Below the pieces are notes generated by a model. That model was not told the origin of the DNA. It did not search any database and saw only the letters and a list, made by a program, of their open reading frames with translations. From assembly GCA_021768185.1 (NCBI GenBank), contig JAETNP010000009.1, positions 1 to 64,000 on the forward strand: 64,000 nt of DNA. Direction: 5' to 3'. The stretch is from Oscillospiraceae bacterium (GTDB taxonomy: Bacteria > Bacillota > Clostridia > Oscillospirales > Oscillospiraceae). Of this stretch, positions 7,913 to 16,982 are shown in pieces (position 1 is the first letter of the stretch; the number at the start of each line of letters is the position of its first letter). Both the position numbers and the translations under genes were made by a program.

Positions 7913-7941
7913 TTGCAAAGTGTCGATGGGCACGCTATAAT
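7913..7941 (+). promoter_or_regulatory. Promoter of the CdaR-type regulator gene
   Basis: TTGCAA (7913-7918), a 17-nt spacer and a perfect TATAAT (7936-7941), 67 nt before the start codon. Confidence 0.7.
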
Positions 7942-8007
7942 AAAAAATAGTCCGACAGATTGCACAAAGGGCCGCGATGAAATCATTGCTGATGGAGGAG
8001 TATCGCT

Positions 8008-9099
8008 ATGTCAGGAAGAATCTTTCAAAATGTTGTCCTGCAGATCAAGGAAGCCACAGACCGGGTCGTGGGTGTGATCGACGGGGAGGGGACGGTGATC
8101 TCCTGCAGCGATCTGGGCCTTATCGGCAAAAAGTGGCCGGAGTATGTCAGTCAGATCAGTCAGGCGGACGGCGCGGTGACCGCCGTGGACGGCAGGACGT
8201 TCCACGCCCTGGGAGGCTGGGGCGGCCGGTTCGATTACGCCGTTTTCGCCATGGGAGAGGACGAGGCCAGCCATACCATCTGCTCCATGGCCAGCGTGGC
8301 CCTCAACGGAGCGAAGAACTATTACGAGGAAAAGCATGACCGCGGTTCCTTCATCAAGAATATCATTTCCGATAATATTCTGCTCAGCGATATCTACATG
8401 CGGGCCAAAGAGCTCCATGTGGCGCCGGAAGTTCCCCGCAGCGTCTTCCTGGTGCGGCAGCTGGAGGACGGGGACGCGGCCTTGATGGACGTGGTCCAGG
8501 GGCTGTTCCCGGACCGGCAGAACGACTTCGTGCTCAGCGTGGGCGACAGCGACGTGGCCCTCATCCATCAGCTGCCGGAGAGCGGCGGCGAGAAAGAGAT
8601 CCAGCGGGTGGCCGCCCTGCTGGAGGACAGTCTTCGGGTGGGCGGAGACGGCCGCGTGGTGGTAGGCATCGGCACCGTGGCCCTGCACCTGCGGGATCTG
8701 GCCAAGAGCTACAAGGAGGCCCAGATTGCCATCGAGGTGGGCAAGGTCTTTGATACGGAGAAGTACATCATCAACTATGAGAATCTGGGTATCGGACGGC
8801 TTATCTATCAGCTGCCCACGACCCTGTGCGAGATGTTCCTGGTGGAGGTCTTTAAGAAGAATCCCATCGACTCCCTGGACCAGGAGACCCTGTTTACCAT
8901 CCATAAGTTCTTTGAGAACAACCTGAACGTATCCGAGACTGCCCGGAAGCTGTTTGTCCACCGGAACACCCTGGTGTACCGGCTGGAGAAGATCAAAAAG
9001 CTCACAGGACTGGACCTGCGGGAGTTCGACGACGCCATTACCTTCAAGGTGGCGCTGATGGTCAAAAAGTATCTGACGAGCAGGGGAATTGATGCGTAG
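8008..9099 (+). CDS. CdaR/PucR-family transcriptional regulator
   Basis: A 363-residue cytoplasmic regulator. The C-terminus (about 300-360) holds the PucR-type HTH, with ENNLNVSETARKLFVHRNTL followed by RLEKIKKLTGLDLR. The N-terminal half has the sugar-diacid/CdaR-like sensing arrangement, starting with a short PAS-like segment. In the family these proteins sense small carboxylates or sugars and act on neighbouring catabolic genes, but here no catabolic gene lies nearby, so its target is unknown. GGAGGAG precedes the ATG. A promoter at 7913-7941 and a terminator at 9129-9161 frame it as a single-gene unit. Confidence 0.82.
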   Translation: MSGRIFQNVVLQIKEATDRVVGVIDGEGTVISCSDLGLIGKKWPEYVSQISQADGAVTAVDGRTFHALGGWGGRFDYAVFAMGEDEASHTICSMASVALNGAKNYYEEKHDRGSFIKNIISDNILLSDIYMRAKELHVAPEVPRSVFLVRQLEDGDAALMDVVQGLFPDRQNDFVLSVGDSDVALIHQLPESGGEKEIQRVAALLEDSLRVGGDGRVVVGIGTVALHLRDLAKSYKEAQIAIEVGKVFDTEKYIINYENLGIGRLIYQLPTTLCEMFLVEVFKKNPIDSLDQETLFTIHKFFENNLNVSETARKLFVHRNTLVYRLEKIKKLTGLDLREFDDAITFKVALMVKKYLTSRGIDA

Positions 9100-9128
9100 A
9101 TTTCCATATGCTTATCAGCGAGATTAGA

Positions 9129-9161
9129 GAGCCTGGAGACATTTGTCTCCGGGCTCTTTTT
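9129..9161 (+). terminator. Terminator after the CdaR-type regulator
   Basis: A stem of about 12 bp (GAGCCTGGAGAC / GTCTCCGGGCTC, one G-T pair) followed by TTTTT. Confidence 0.9.
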
Positions 9162-9230
9162 CGGCGGAATCGGGAATGCTCCATAAAGGAAGATTTCTGT
9201 CAGGAGTTTCCTGATTCTAACAAATTTTCC

Positions 9231-9259
9231 TTGTAATTTTCCAAAAAGTGGTGTAAACT
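9231..9259 (+). promoter_or_regulatory. Promoter of carD-ispD-ispF
   Basis: TTGTAA (9231-9236), a 17-nt spacer and TAAACT (9254-9259), 68 nt before carD. Confidence 0.65.
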
Positions 9260-9326
9260 AAACTTATGATGCACATTGTACCTGAGAATTTGCCATGAGA
9301 CTGCATGAAAAGGAGGCGGCGGGAAT

Positions 9327-9821
9327 ATGTTTCGCGTAGGGGACAAGGTTGCCCATCCAATGCACGGAGCAGGCGTGATTGATGAGATCGTGACGGAAAC
9401 TGTGGCGGGTACGGCGCAGGATTATTATGTGTTTCGGATGCCTGTGGGTGGTTTGACGCTGAAGATCCCTACCGCCTCCGGAGAGAACTTCGGGCTGCGG
9501 GGCATCTGGGACCTCAAGCGAATCCAGCAGCTGCTGAAGGACCTCTCCGGCCTGGAGGTGGAGTGCTTTACCGGCAGCTGGAATCAGCGCTACCGGGAGA
9601 ACATGCAGCGGCTGAAAAGCGGCGACCTCTACGAGGTGGCCCGGGTGATGAAAGGGCTGCTCCATCGGGAGAATGAGAAGGGACTGTCTACCGGCGAGCG
9701 GAAAATGCTGCGCACGGCCAAGCAGATCCTGATCTCCGAAATGGCTCTCTCCACCGGGGGAGAGTACAGCGAGATCGAGCAGCAGGTCAATATTGCGGTT
9801 GCGGGAGGCGCAGAGAGATAA
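9327..9821 (+). CDS. CarD/CdnL-family RNA polymerase-binding regulator
   Basis: A 164-residue protein. The N-terminal RNA-polymerase-interacting Tudor-like domain (about 1-60) starts FRVGDKVAHPMHGAGVI, the hallmark of CarD/CdnL/TRCF domains. The helical C-terminal part contains the expected Trp-rich DNA-contact region. Relatives stabilise open promoter complexes, often at ribosomal promoters. The stop overlaps the ispD start by one base, so the regulator is translated with the isoprenoid genes, a pairing common in Clostridia. Strong RBS (AGGAGGCGG). Confidence 0.9.
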   Translation: MFRVGDKVAHPMHGAGVIDEIVTETVAGTAQDYYVFRMPVGGLTLKIPTASGENFGLRGIWDLKRIQQLLKDLSGLEVECFTGSWNQRYRENMQRLKSGDLYEVARVMKGLLHRENEKGLSTGERKMLRTAKQILISEMALSTGGEYSEIEQQVNIAVAGGAER

Positions 9822-10558
9822 TGGGGCTTTTTTCCAGACTGTTTCGCAGAAAGGGACAGGCGGAACATCCGCTGTGCAGCGTGATCGTGGCAGCCGCCGG
9901 TTCCTCCAGCCGCATGGGGGGAGAGAACAAGCTCCTCCAGCCCTTGGAGGGCGTGCCGGTTCTGGCCCATACCCTGATGGCCCTGAACGCCTCGGAGCTG
10001 GCGGACGAGATCGTGGTGGCCGCCCGGGAGGAGGATCTGCTGGCCTTCGGCGACCTGTGCAAAATTTACGGCGTTACCAAGCCGGTGAAAATCGTCCGGG
10101 GCGGGGAGACCCGGCTGGAATCCGTGTACCTGGCCTCCCTGGAATGCCGGGAGGACGCGGCCTTTCTGGCGGTCCATGACGGCGCGCGGCCCCTGGCTTC
10201 GCCGGATCTCATTGACCGCACCATCGCCCTGGCCCACCGCACCAACGCCGCCGCCCCCGCCGTTCCGGTGAAGGACACCATCAAGGTCGTCCGGGACGGA
10301 AGGGTGGAGAGTACCCCGGACCGGGACAGCCTGCGGGCCATCCAGACGCCCCAGGTCTTTGATGCGGCCCTGCTTCGGGCGGCTCTGGAGAGCGCCCGGA
10401 CTGCCGGTGAGGCCGTCACGGACGACTGCTGTGCTGTGGAACGGCTTGGCAAGGAGATTTACTTAACAGACGGCTCCTACGAGAACATTAAGATTACCAC
10501 GCCGGAGGATCTGGTCCTGGCCGCCGAGCTGCTGCACCAGCGGGAGGTCCAGCCATGA
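9821..10558 (+). CDS. ispD: 2-C-methyl-D-erythritol 4-phosphate cytidylyltransferase
   Basis: IspD makes CDP-methylerythritol from MEP and CTP, the third step of the non-mevalonate isoprenoid pathway. The 245-residue protein begins with about 18 extra residues ([17 protein letters not shown]), then the nucleotide loop [14 protein letters not shown], and later AVHDGARPL and [10 protein letters not shown], all family signatures. The basic N-terminal extension is unusual; an internal start was not found. It overlaps carD by 1 nt and ispF by 4 nt. Confidence 0.95.
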   Translation: MGLFSRLFRRKGQAEHPLCSVIVAAAGSSSRMGGENKLLQPLEGVPVLAHTLMALNASELADEIVVAAREEDLLAFGDLCKIYGVTKPVKIVRGGETRLESVYLASLECREDAAFLAVHDGARPLASPDLIDRTIALAHRTNAAAPAVPVKDTIKVVRDGRVESTPDRDSLRAIQTPQVFDAALLRAALESARTAGEAVTDDCCAVERLGKEIYLTDGSYENIKITTPEDLVLAAELLHQREVQP

Positions 10559-11037
10559 GCGTTCCGCGGATTGGTCAGGGGTACGACGTCCACCGCTTGA
10601 CGGAGGGCAGGGCCCTGGTGCTGGGCGGAGTGACGGTTCCCTGGGAAAAGGGGCTTCTGGGCCACTCCGACGCGGACGTGCTGCTCCACGCGCTGATGGA
10701 CGCGCTGCTGGGGGCGGCGGCGCTGGGGGACATAGGGCATATTTTCCCGGACAGCGACGCCCGCTATGAGGGCGCCGACAGCCGCGCCCTCCTGCGGGAG
10801 GTAAAGCACATTCTGGACCGGAACGGCTGGTCCATCGGCAATGTGGACATGACCCTGATCGCCCAGCGGCCGAAGGTCGCGCCCTACATTCCTCAAATGA
10901 GGGACAATATTGCCGCCGACCTGGGCCTGCCCCTGGACGCGGTCAGCGTCAAGGCCACCACTGAGGAGGGCCTGGGCTTTACCGGCGATGGCTCCGGCAT
11001 GTCCGCGCAGGCTGTTGCCCTGATTTTTAAGGAATAG
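10555..11037 (+). CDS. ispF: 2-C-methyl-D-erythritol 2,4-cyclodiphosphate synthase
   Basis: IspF cyclises CDP-ME 2-phosphate to MEcPP with release of CMP. The 160-residue protein shows GQGYDVHRL with the zinc ligands Asp and His, [19 protein letters not shown], and [10 protein letters not shown] near the end. It shares ATGA with ispD. The operon supplies only these two steps; other MEP genes are not in the window. Confidence 0.96.
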   Translation: MSVPRIGQGYDVHRLTEGRALVLGGVTVPWEKGLLGHSDADVLLHALMDALLGAAALGDIGHIFPDSDARYEGADSRALLREVKHILDRNGWSIGNVDMTLIAQRPKVAPYIPQMRDNIAADLGLPLDAVSVKATTEEGLGFTGDGSGMSAQAVALIFKE

Positions 11038-11063
11038 CAACCAATTATATCATATAGTTGCCG

Positions 11064-11099
11064 GGCGGCCCCCTTTCTGCATTTTGGAAGGGGGCCGCC
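11064..11099 (+). terminator. Hairpin after ispF
   Basis: A long GC stem (GGCGGCCCCCTT paired with AAGGGGGCCGCC, loop of about 10 nt) 26 nt past the stop, without a U tract. Probably a transcript end. Confidence 0.45.
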
Positions 11100-11171
11100 T
11101 GCCGCCTTCTCCGGCGTTGGGAGGTACGTTGAAAAGCCTTCCCGCATATATTGATGACGGGAGGCGGTGGC

Positions 11172-11426
11172 ATGACCTACTATCTGCTGCTGAGCCGCTC
11201 CATCACTCACGCCCAGCGTATGAGCCGCACCCTGGAGCGGGCGGGCATTACCGCCCGGTTCTTCCGTCCCCCTATGGGGCTGACCGACAGGGGGTGCAGC
11301 TACGCGGTCCGTGTCGGAGAGGGCAGCCTGCCCGCCGCCCTGAGCCGCCTGCGCGAAGAAGGGCTTGCACCGATGCGCGTATTTTACGCGCAGAGCGATG
11401 GATCTTTCAGCGAAATTACCATGTAA
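11172..11426 (+). CDS. DUF3343 protein, putative Se/S carrier-like
   Basis: An 84-residue cytoplasmic protein of the DUF3343 (putative Se/S carrier-like) type: LLLSRSITHAQRMSRTLERAG, then a Pro-rich segment and one cysteine in DRGCSYAVRV, where the family has a conserved Cys-Gly. Together with the next gene it forms a pair found near selenium and sulfur transfer genes in other Firmicutes; a role in moving persulfide or selenide is inferred. The ATG at 11172 follows GGGAGGCGG; the frame opens seven codons earlier. Confidence 0.72.
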   Translation: MTYYLLLSRSITHAQRMSRTLERAGITARFFRPPMGLTDRGCSYAVRVGEGSLPAALSRLREEGLAPMRVFYAQSDGSFSEITM

Positions 11427-11504
11427 CACAGGGAGGGCCGGACCTCCGCACCGCCTTGCCGGCGGCGGGAGCCGGTCCTCCTCTATCTGTCAGGAGGAAG
11501 CGCG

Positions 11505-12620
11505 ATGATCTACTTTGACAGCGCAGCCACCACGCTGCAAAAGCCGGACGCCGTTCCGGCGGCGGTGGCCGGCGCCATAAGCACCATGACCACCCCGGGA
11601 CGGGGTGACCACCCGGCCGCCCGCCTGGCGGCGGACCTGATGCTGCGCTGCCGGACGGAGGCGGCGGAGCTCTTTGACGTGCCTCAGCCGGACAACGTTA
11701 TCCTGACCACCAGCGCCACCCACGGCCTGAACACCGCCATCCGCAGCCTGGTGAGGCCGGGGGATACGGTGGTCATTTCCGGCTACGAGCACAACGCCGT
11801 CACCCGGACCATCTTCGACATAGGCGGCGTGTCCTGCCGGATCGTCAACGGCAGGCTGTTTGACCGGGCACAGATGGCGGAGGGCTTCCGCCGGGCCGTG
11901 GACGGCAAGGTGAAGGCGGTGATCTGCACACACACCTCCAACGTCTTCGGCTATACCCTGCCCATGGACGACATCGCCGGCGTCTGCCGGGAGAGGGGAG
12001 TCCCCCTCATCGTGGACGCCTCCCAGTCCGCAGGGATCCATCCGGTGACCGTCAGGACCTGGGGAGCGGCCTGCGCGGCCATGCCGGGCCACAAGGGGCT
12101 CTACGGCCCCCAGGGCACGGGGCTGCTGCTGTGCGGAGACGGCTTCGTCCCCGCGCCCCTCCTGACCGGCGGCACCGGCAGCCTCTCCCGGCAGCAGGAG
12201 ATGCCGGACTTCCTGCCGGACCGGCTGGAGGCGGGGACGCAGAATGTCCACGGAGCGGCGGGCCTTCTGGAGGGGCTCCGATTTGTCCGCAGCACCGGGC
12301 TGGAGAAAATCCGGCGCAGGGAGAGCGAGGTGATCTGCGTTCTGGCGGATGGCCTGAAGAAGCGGGGAGATTTCCGGGTGTTCGACGATCCCCAGGGGGA
12401 GAGCTCGGTGCTGAGTGTCCTGCCCCTGAGAATGCCGCCGGAAACGCTGGCCGACCGGCTGGCGGAGCAGGGAGTGGCCGTGCGGGCGGGACTGCACTGT
12501 GCGCCCTTGGCCCACCGGACCGTCGGAACCGAGGAAACCGGGACCCTGCGCTTTTCCGCCTCGGTCTTCAATACGCCGGAGGAGGCGGAGGCGGTGCTCG
12601 GGCTGCTGGAAAAAATGTAA
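11505..12620 (+). CDS. Cysteine desulfurase family PLP enzyme
   Basis: A 371-residue class V aminotransferase-fold protein, of the cysteine-desulfurase-like subfamily typified by EF2568 rather than IscS. Visible are ATTLQKPDAV at the N-terminus, the PLP lysine in GHKGLYGPQGTG (near residue 196), and RAGLHCAPLAH with the catalytic cysteine (near 330). It would take sulfur (or selenium) from cysteine and pass it to a carrier; the DUF3343 protein 78 nt upstream is the obvious candidate. AGGAGG precedes the ATG. No iron-sulfur scaffold gene is adjacent. Confidence 0.85.
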   Translation: MIYFDSAATTLQKPDAVPAAVAGAISTMTTPGRGDHPAARLAADLMLRCRTEAAELFDVPQPDNVILTTSATHGLNTAIRSLVRPGDTVVISGYEHNAVTRTIFDIGGVSCRIVNGRLFDRAQMAEGFRRAVDGKVKAVICTHTSNVFGYTLPMDDIAGVCRERGVPLIVDASQSAGIHPVTVRTWGAACAAMPGHKGLYGPQGTGLLLCGDGFVPAPLLTGGTGSLSRQQEMPDFLPDRLEAGTQNVHGAAGLLEGLRFVRSTGLEKIRRRESEVICVLADGLKKRGDFRVFDDPQGESSVLSVLPLRMPPETLADRLAEQGVAVRAGLHCAPLAHRTVGTEETGTLRFSASVFNTPEEAEAVLGLLEKM

Positions 12621-12700
12621 AAGGAAAAACAGAGGGGGTGCGCCATGCGTGCCTCCTTATAAACTTTTTGTGAATATTCAGACAAATTGTTTCTCGATTC

Positions 12701-12721
12701 ATGCGGTTTTTCCGCATTTTT
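12701..12721 (+). terminator. Terminator after the cysteine desulfurase-like gene
   Basis: ATGCGG, a T5 loop, CCGCAT, then TTTT. The stem is short but correctly placed in the 245-nt gap before cdaA. Confidence 0.55.
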
Positions 12722-12796
12722 GACGCATTTTGTGTGGAAAAGTGATTCTCGACAGAATTCGACCATATTTTGGGGAAAAATCCGGGCGAGAATTTG

Positions 12797-12825
12797 TTGC
12801 ATTTTTTCCAGGTTTAGAGTAAAAT
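12797..12825 (+). promoter_or_regulatory. Promoter of cdaA-ybbR
   Basis: TTGCAT (12797-12802), a 17-nt spacer and TAAAAT (12820-12825), 40 nt before cdaA. Confidence 0.65.
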
Positions 12826-12865
12826 GTAAGCTACTTATGGAATTCTTTTTCAACGGAGGGACGCC

Positions 12866-13771
12866 ATGGATGTCATGGAAGTGTTGATGGGCCTGGTCAA
12901 CAGGCTCGGGAACTTCGTTTTTTCCCTGCGGCTGCTGGACGTGCTGGATATTCTGGTGTGCGCCTACCTGATCTACCGGCTGCTGCTGCTGGTGAGGAAA
13001 ACCAATTCCTCCCGGCTGCTCAAGGGCGTGCTGGTGGTGATCGCGGCGCTGTGGCTGTCCACGGACCGGCTGCCCGCCCTGAACTTCGCCCTGACCCACG
13101 TGGTGGAATGGGGCGTCCTGGCGCTGATCATCCTCTTCCAGCCGGAGATCCGCCGGGTGCTGGAGCAGGTAGGCAGCAGCCAGCTGCCGTTCCTGCAGCT
13201 CTTTTCCAAGCCCCAGGTGGACAGACAGACCATTGAGGACGCCATCGCCCAGACGGTGTCCGCCTGCGGCGACATGAGCAAGTCCCGCACCGGCGCGCTG
13301 ATCGTCTTTGAGCGGAAGAATCAGACGGACGAGATCCTCCGCAGCGGCACCAAGCTGGACGCGGAGGTGTCCTCGGAGCTGCTGAAGAACATCTTCTTTG
13401 TCAAGGCGCCCATGCACGACGGCGCGGTGATCATCCGGGAGGGCCGGGTGCTGGGAGCGGGCTGTATGCTCCCCCTCAGCCGGAACGTGAACCTGAGCCG
13501 GGACCTGGGGATGCGCCACCGGGCGGGCATCGGCATGAGCGAGAACTCCGACGCCGTGGTGGTGCTGGTCAGCGAGGAGACCGGCTCCATCTCCGTGGCC
13601 GTAGGCGGGATGCTCAAGCGGCATCTCATGACGGAGACCCTGGAGCAGCTCCTGCGCAACGAGCTGCTGCCCCAGCCCGAGACGGACGAGGCCGCGGAAG
13701 GGAAAAAACGCAAAGGAATGGCGGGGCTGCTGAGCAAGGATAAGAAGGACGGTGGAAAAGCGGATGAGTGA
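12866..13771 (+). CDS. cdaA: Diadenylate cyclase CdaA
   Basis: CdaA makes the second messenger c-di-AMP from two ATP; it controls potassium, osmolyte and cell-wall balance. The 301-residue protein has three N-terminal membrane helices (about 12-80) and a cytoplasmic DAC domain with both active-site motifs: HDGAVIIREG (DGA) and MRHRAGIGMSE (RHR). A charged, Lys-rich tail follows. GGAGGG precedes the ATG. ybbR starts 8 nt before its stop codon ends. glmM, the usual third gene, is absent here. Confidence 0.97.
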   Translation: MDVMEVLMGLVNRLGNFVFSLRLLDVLDILVCAYLIYRLLLLVRKTNSSRLLKGVLVVIAALWLSTDRLPALNFALTHVVEWGVLALIILFQPEIRRVLEQVGSSQLPFLQLFSKPQVDRQTIEDAIAQTVSACGDMSKSRTGALIVFERKNQTDEILRSGTKLDAEVSSELLKNIFFVKAPMHDGAVIIREGRVLGAGCMLPLSRNVNLSRDLGMRHRAGIGMSENSDAVVVLVSEETGSISVAVGGMLKRHLMTETLEQLLRNELLPQPETDEAAEGKKRKGMAGLLSKDKKDGGKADE

Positions 13772-14999
13772 AAAAGCGAACAAGATCCTCTACGTAGTGC
13801 TGAGCCTCCTGCTGGCCATTATTTTCTGGCTGTATGTGGACAGCGCCAACGGCAACACCATGCGCCAGTCTTTTACCAACGTGCCCATCGACTTCATCGG
13901 CGCGGAGGACACCCTGCCCAGCCGTGGACTGATGCTGGCCAGCGGCGGGGACGCCACGCTGGATCTGACCATCAGCGGCCCCCGCTCGGTCATCTCCAAC
14001 CTGCGGCCCGGAGATATCCGCGCACAGGTGAATCTGACCAGCATCAATGCCACAGGGCCCTACAGCCTGAACTGGACCCTGAGCACCCCGGATAATGTGA
14101 ACAACAGCGACATCACCATCGAGAAATACTCGCGGCAGACGGTGACCGTGCAGGTCACGCCGCTGTATTCCAAGGATATCCCCGTCAGCGCCGACGTGAT
14201 CGGCACGGTGGAGGAGCCTTATGTCTATATGGCCGACCGGGTGGTGAAGGAGCCCGCTGTCCTGACCCTCAGCGGCCTGCAGGACAATGTGGACCCGGTG
14301 GCCTCCGCCCGGGTGGTGGTGGACATCACCGACGCCACCGACACCATCAGCCAGGCGTACAGCTATGAGCTGCTGGACGCTGACGGCAACGTGCTGGAGG
14401 TGCAGGACGTCCGTTTTTCCGATCAGAAGATCAACGTGACCGTCCCCATCTATATGATGAAGACGCTGGATCTGAATGTGGATTTCAAGGAGTCTCCCGG
14501 CTCCCGGCTGGCCAATGTGGATTGGAAGCTGGAGCCGAACACCATTACGGTGGTGGGCGAGGCGCTGAGCCTGGCAAACCTGGAGGAGATCAATCTGGGA
14601 GAGGTGGACCTCAGCACCCTCTACGCGGACGAAGACAAGGAGCTGGAGATCAAGATGCCCGCCGGATGCGAGAACAGCAGCGGCTATAAGACCACCCATC
14701 TCTCCATCAGATTCCACGGTCTGACCACCAGGAGCTTCACGGCGACCAGGATAGAGTCCGTGGGCACCAGCGAGAGCCAGCGGTTCGATCCGATCACCAC
14801 GGTGATGGATGTGGTGCTGCGGGGTCCCGCGGAGGACCTGGAGCAGGTGACGGAGGAGGATATCCGCATCGTGGTGGACCTGCGGGAGATCTCCAGCGAC
14901 GGCACCATCCAGCCGCCCGCCACCGTTCTGGTGGACGGATACAGCGAGGTGGGCGCGGTGGGCACCTATACCGTCACCGGCAAGATCATATCCCGCTGA
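13764..14999 (+). CDS. ybbR: YbbR/CdaR-domain protein, CdaA regulator
   Basis: An extracytoplasmic regulator of CdaA anchored by one N-terminal helix (about 6-24: ILYVVLSLLLAIIFWLYV), followed by about four YbbR repeats of roughly 85 residues each (for example VPIDFIG at the first and VPISADVIGTV-like at the second). At 411 residues it is close to the family norm. I place the start at the ATG at 13764, which overlaps the cdaA stop; a GTG four codons upstream at 13752 is possible. Overlap implies translational coupling with cdaA. Confidence 0.9.
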   Translation: MSEKANKILYVVLSLLLAIIFWLYVDSANGNTMRQSFTNVPIDFIGAEDTLPSRGLMLASGGDATLDLTISGPRSVISNLRPGDIRAQVNLTSINATGPYSLNWTLSTPDNVNNSDITIEKYSRQTVTVQVTPLYSKDIPVSADVIGTVEEPYVYMADRVVKEPAVLTLSGLQDNVDPVASARVVVDITDATDTISQAYSYELLDADGNVLEVQDVRFSDQKINVTVPIYMMKTLDLNVDFKESPGSRLANVDWKLEPNTITVVGEALSLANLEEINLGEVDLSTLYADEDKELEIKMPAGCENSSGYKTTHLSIRFHGLTTRSFTATRIESVGTSESQRFDPITTVMDVVLRGPAEDLEQVTEEDIRIVVDLREISSDGTIQPPATVLVDGYSEVGAVGTYTVTGKIISR

Positions 15000-15016
15000 T
15001 TCGGAGGAGCTTATCC

Positions 15017-15424
15017 ATGACACAGATCGCTACCGTTACCGCCCTTCCCGCCGCCCCCGGCGGCCTGGTGGAGCTGACCGTGGTCCGGCAGACCGCCTGC
15101 GGGCACAGCTGCGACGGCTGCGGCCGCTGCGCGGGCAAGGCCCCTGATCTGGTCATCCGGGCGGAGAGCGGCGTGCCCGTGGCCCTGGGGGACCGGGTGG
15201 AGGTGTACAGCGACAACAGGGTGCTGGGTTTCGCGGCCCTGGTGTACGGCCTGCCGGTGGTGCTGTTCCTGCTGGGATACCTGCTGCCGGGATTTCTGCC
15301 GGAGCCGTGGCGGTACGCCTGCGGCGGGGCGGGGTTCCTGCTGGGGCTTGCCGCCGCGGTCCTCTGCGACCGCCGGGCCAAGCGGCTGGCGGCTGTGTCC
15401 TACCGGATCACCAGAAAGCTGTAG
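15017..15424 (+). CDS. RseC/MucC family (SoxR-reducing system) protein
   Basis: A 135-residue membrane protein. The cysteine cluster CGHSCDGCGRCAGK (residues 30-45) and two helices (about 71-90 and 95-115) match the RseC family, known from E. coli as part of the SoxR-reducing system and found near Rnf genes in other bacteria. No rnf or soxR gene is present here, so its partner is unknown. It begins 17 nt after ybbR with GGAGG and is probably co-transcribed. Confidence 0.85.
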   Translation: MTQIATVTALPAAPGGLVELTVVRQTACGHSCDGCGRCAGKAPDLVIRAESGVPVALGDRVEVYSDNRVLGFAALVYGLPVVLFLLGYLLPGFLPEPWRYACGGAGFLLGLAAAVLCDRRAKRLAAVSYRITRKL

Positions 15425-15433
15425 GCGGGGCGG

Positions 15434-16330
15434 ATGTTCGGCTATGTACGGCCCTCCCTGGGGAAGCTCTCGGAGGAGGACAAGGCCCGCTTCGGCGCGG
15501 CGTACTGCGGACTGTGCCGCACCCTGGGGGAGCGGTACGGGCAGGCGGCGCGGATGATCCTCAACTATGATTTTACCTTCCTGGCGATCCTCCTGTGGCC
15601 GGAGGAGGTTCCGGCGGCGGTCCATCGAGGCTGCGTGGCCCACCCCTTTTCCGGACGGGCCTGTTACCCGGGAAATCCGGCCCTGGAGCTGGCGGCGGAC
15701 GAGAGCGTGATCCTCTCCTGGTGGCAGATCCGGGACGCTCTGGCGGACCCCGGAGGGGGGAAGGGAAAATACCGCGCCGCGTCCCTGGCCCTGAAAGGCG
15801 CGTATGGCCGGGCGGCGGAGCGGAGGCCGGATTTTGACCGGACCACCCGGGAGAAGCTGGAACAGCTGGGGGAGCTGGAGGCGGCGCGGTGCCCCTCCCT
15901 GGACCGGCCCGCGGACGCCTTCGCGGGACTGCTTGCTGCGGCGGCGGAAGGGGTGCCGGATCCGGTGCAGCGTCGGGTGCTGGAGCAGATGCTCTACCAC
16001 CTGGGGCGGTGGATCTATCTGGTGGACGCCGCCGACGACCTGGAGAAGGATTTTGCGTCCGGCAGCTACAATCCCCTGATTTACCGCTACGGCCTTGCCG
16101 GCGGGAAGCTGACGGAGGAGGCTCGGGAGGGGCTTACGGTCTCCCTGGACCACTCTATCCGCCTGATGGCGGCGGCCTACGAGCTGTGGGACTTCGGCGT
16201 GTGGAGTCCCGTCATCCGGGCGACGGTTTATGAAGGGCTCTATCTTGTGGGCAGAGCCGTTTTAGAGGGAACATTTCACGCCGGCGATTGGGGAAGGCCC
16301 ATGGCCGGCAGGAACAAGGAGCAGCTATGA
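15434..16330 (+). CDS. DUF5685 family protein
   Basis: A 298-residue, mostly helical soluble protein of the DUF5685 family, whose function is unknown. The start is characteristic: MFGYVRPSLGKLSEEDKARF followed by the paired cysteines of AAYCGLCRTLG. A conserved His/Cys/Asp-rich helical core follows (DAADDLEKDF near 200, reminiscent of metal-binding helical enzymes). It starts 10 nt after rseC and its stop overlaps the ATG of the J-domain gene, so the two are translated together. Confidence 0.8.
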   Translation: MFGYVRPSLGKLSEEDKARFGAAYCGLCRTLGERYGQAARMILNYDFTFLAILLWPEEVPAAVHRGCVAHPFSGRACYPGNPALELAADESVILSWWQIRDALADPGGGKGKYRAASLALKGAYGRAAERRPDFDRTTREKLEQLGELEAARCPSLDRPADAFAGLLAAAAEGVPDPVQRRVLEQMLYHLGRWIYLVDAADDLEKDFASGSYNPLIYRYGLAGGKLTEEAREGLTVSLDHSIRLMAAAYELWDFGVWSPVIRATVYEGLYLVGRAVLEGTFHAGDWGRPMAGRNKEQL

Positions 16331-16962
16331 CCGACCCCTACGAAGTCTTGAACATTCCCAGCACCGCCACCGACGAGGAGGTCAAGAAGGCCTACCGCGA
16401 CCTGGCCCGGAAATACCATCCGGACAACTACCACGACAATCCCCTGGCCGACCTGGCCCAGGAGAAGATGAAGGAGATCAACGCCGCCTACCACGCCATC
16501 CAGCAGGAGCGGGGAAACCGGGGCAGCGGCGGCGGGACCGCCTACGCCCAGCAGGGGTACGGCGGTTATCAGTACCAGCAGCGGACGGCGGGGAATCCCG
16601 CCTTCCAGCAGGTGCGCATGGCCATCAACCGCAACGACCTGGGCATGGCGGAGCAGCTGCTGGACCGGATGTCGGATCACAACGGCGAGTGGAATTTTCT
16701 CAAGGGGACCATCTGCTACCGCCGGGGCTGGGTGGACGAGGCCCGGCGGTACTACGAGACCGCCTGCCAGATGGACCCGGGGAATGCGGAGTTCCGGCAG
16801 GCCCTCAATTTTGTGGAAAACAATCAGGCGGGCTACCGCCCGGAGGGGTACGAAGTCTTTTCCTCCGGCTGCGGCGGGGGCAATCTGTGCGGGCGGCTGG
16901 CGTGTACCTACCTGCTGTGCAACCTGTGCGGCTTCGGCGGACTGCGGTTTTTCTGGTGCTGA
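16327..16962 (+). CDS. J-domain protein with TPR-like region and Cys-rich tail
   Basis: A 211-residue co-chaperone-like protein. Residues 1-70 form a J domain with the diagnostic HPD in KYHPDNYHDN. Residues 100-165 look like tetratricopeptide helices (GTICYRRGWVDEARRYYETA). The C-terminus is short, hydrophobic and Cys-rich (NLCGRLACTYLLCNLCGFGG), which could be a membrane anchor or metal site. J domains stimulate DnaK; the specialised client is unknown. The ATGA overlap with the DUF5685 gene argues for a shared function. The track of Gly/Gln residues near 75-95 is a flexible linker. Confidence 0.85.
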   Translation: MTDPYEVLNIPSTATDEEVKKAYRDLARKYHPDNYHDNPLADLAQEKMKEINAAYHAIQQERGNRGSGGGTAYAQQGYGGYQYQQRTAGNPAFQQVRMAINRNDLGMAEQLLDRMSDHNGEWNFLKGTICYRRGWVDEARRYYETACQMDPGNAEFRQALNFVENNQAGYRPEGYEVFSSGCGGGNLCGRLACTYLLCNLCGFGGLRFFWC

Positions 16963-16982
16963 CAGGCGGCGCGTGCGCTGCC

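Noticed and set aside
12101-13783. 560-codon frame antisense to the desulfurase-cdaA genes
   Set aside because: Spans two genes and a promoter; Gln- and His-rich composition typical of antisense GC frames.
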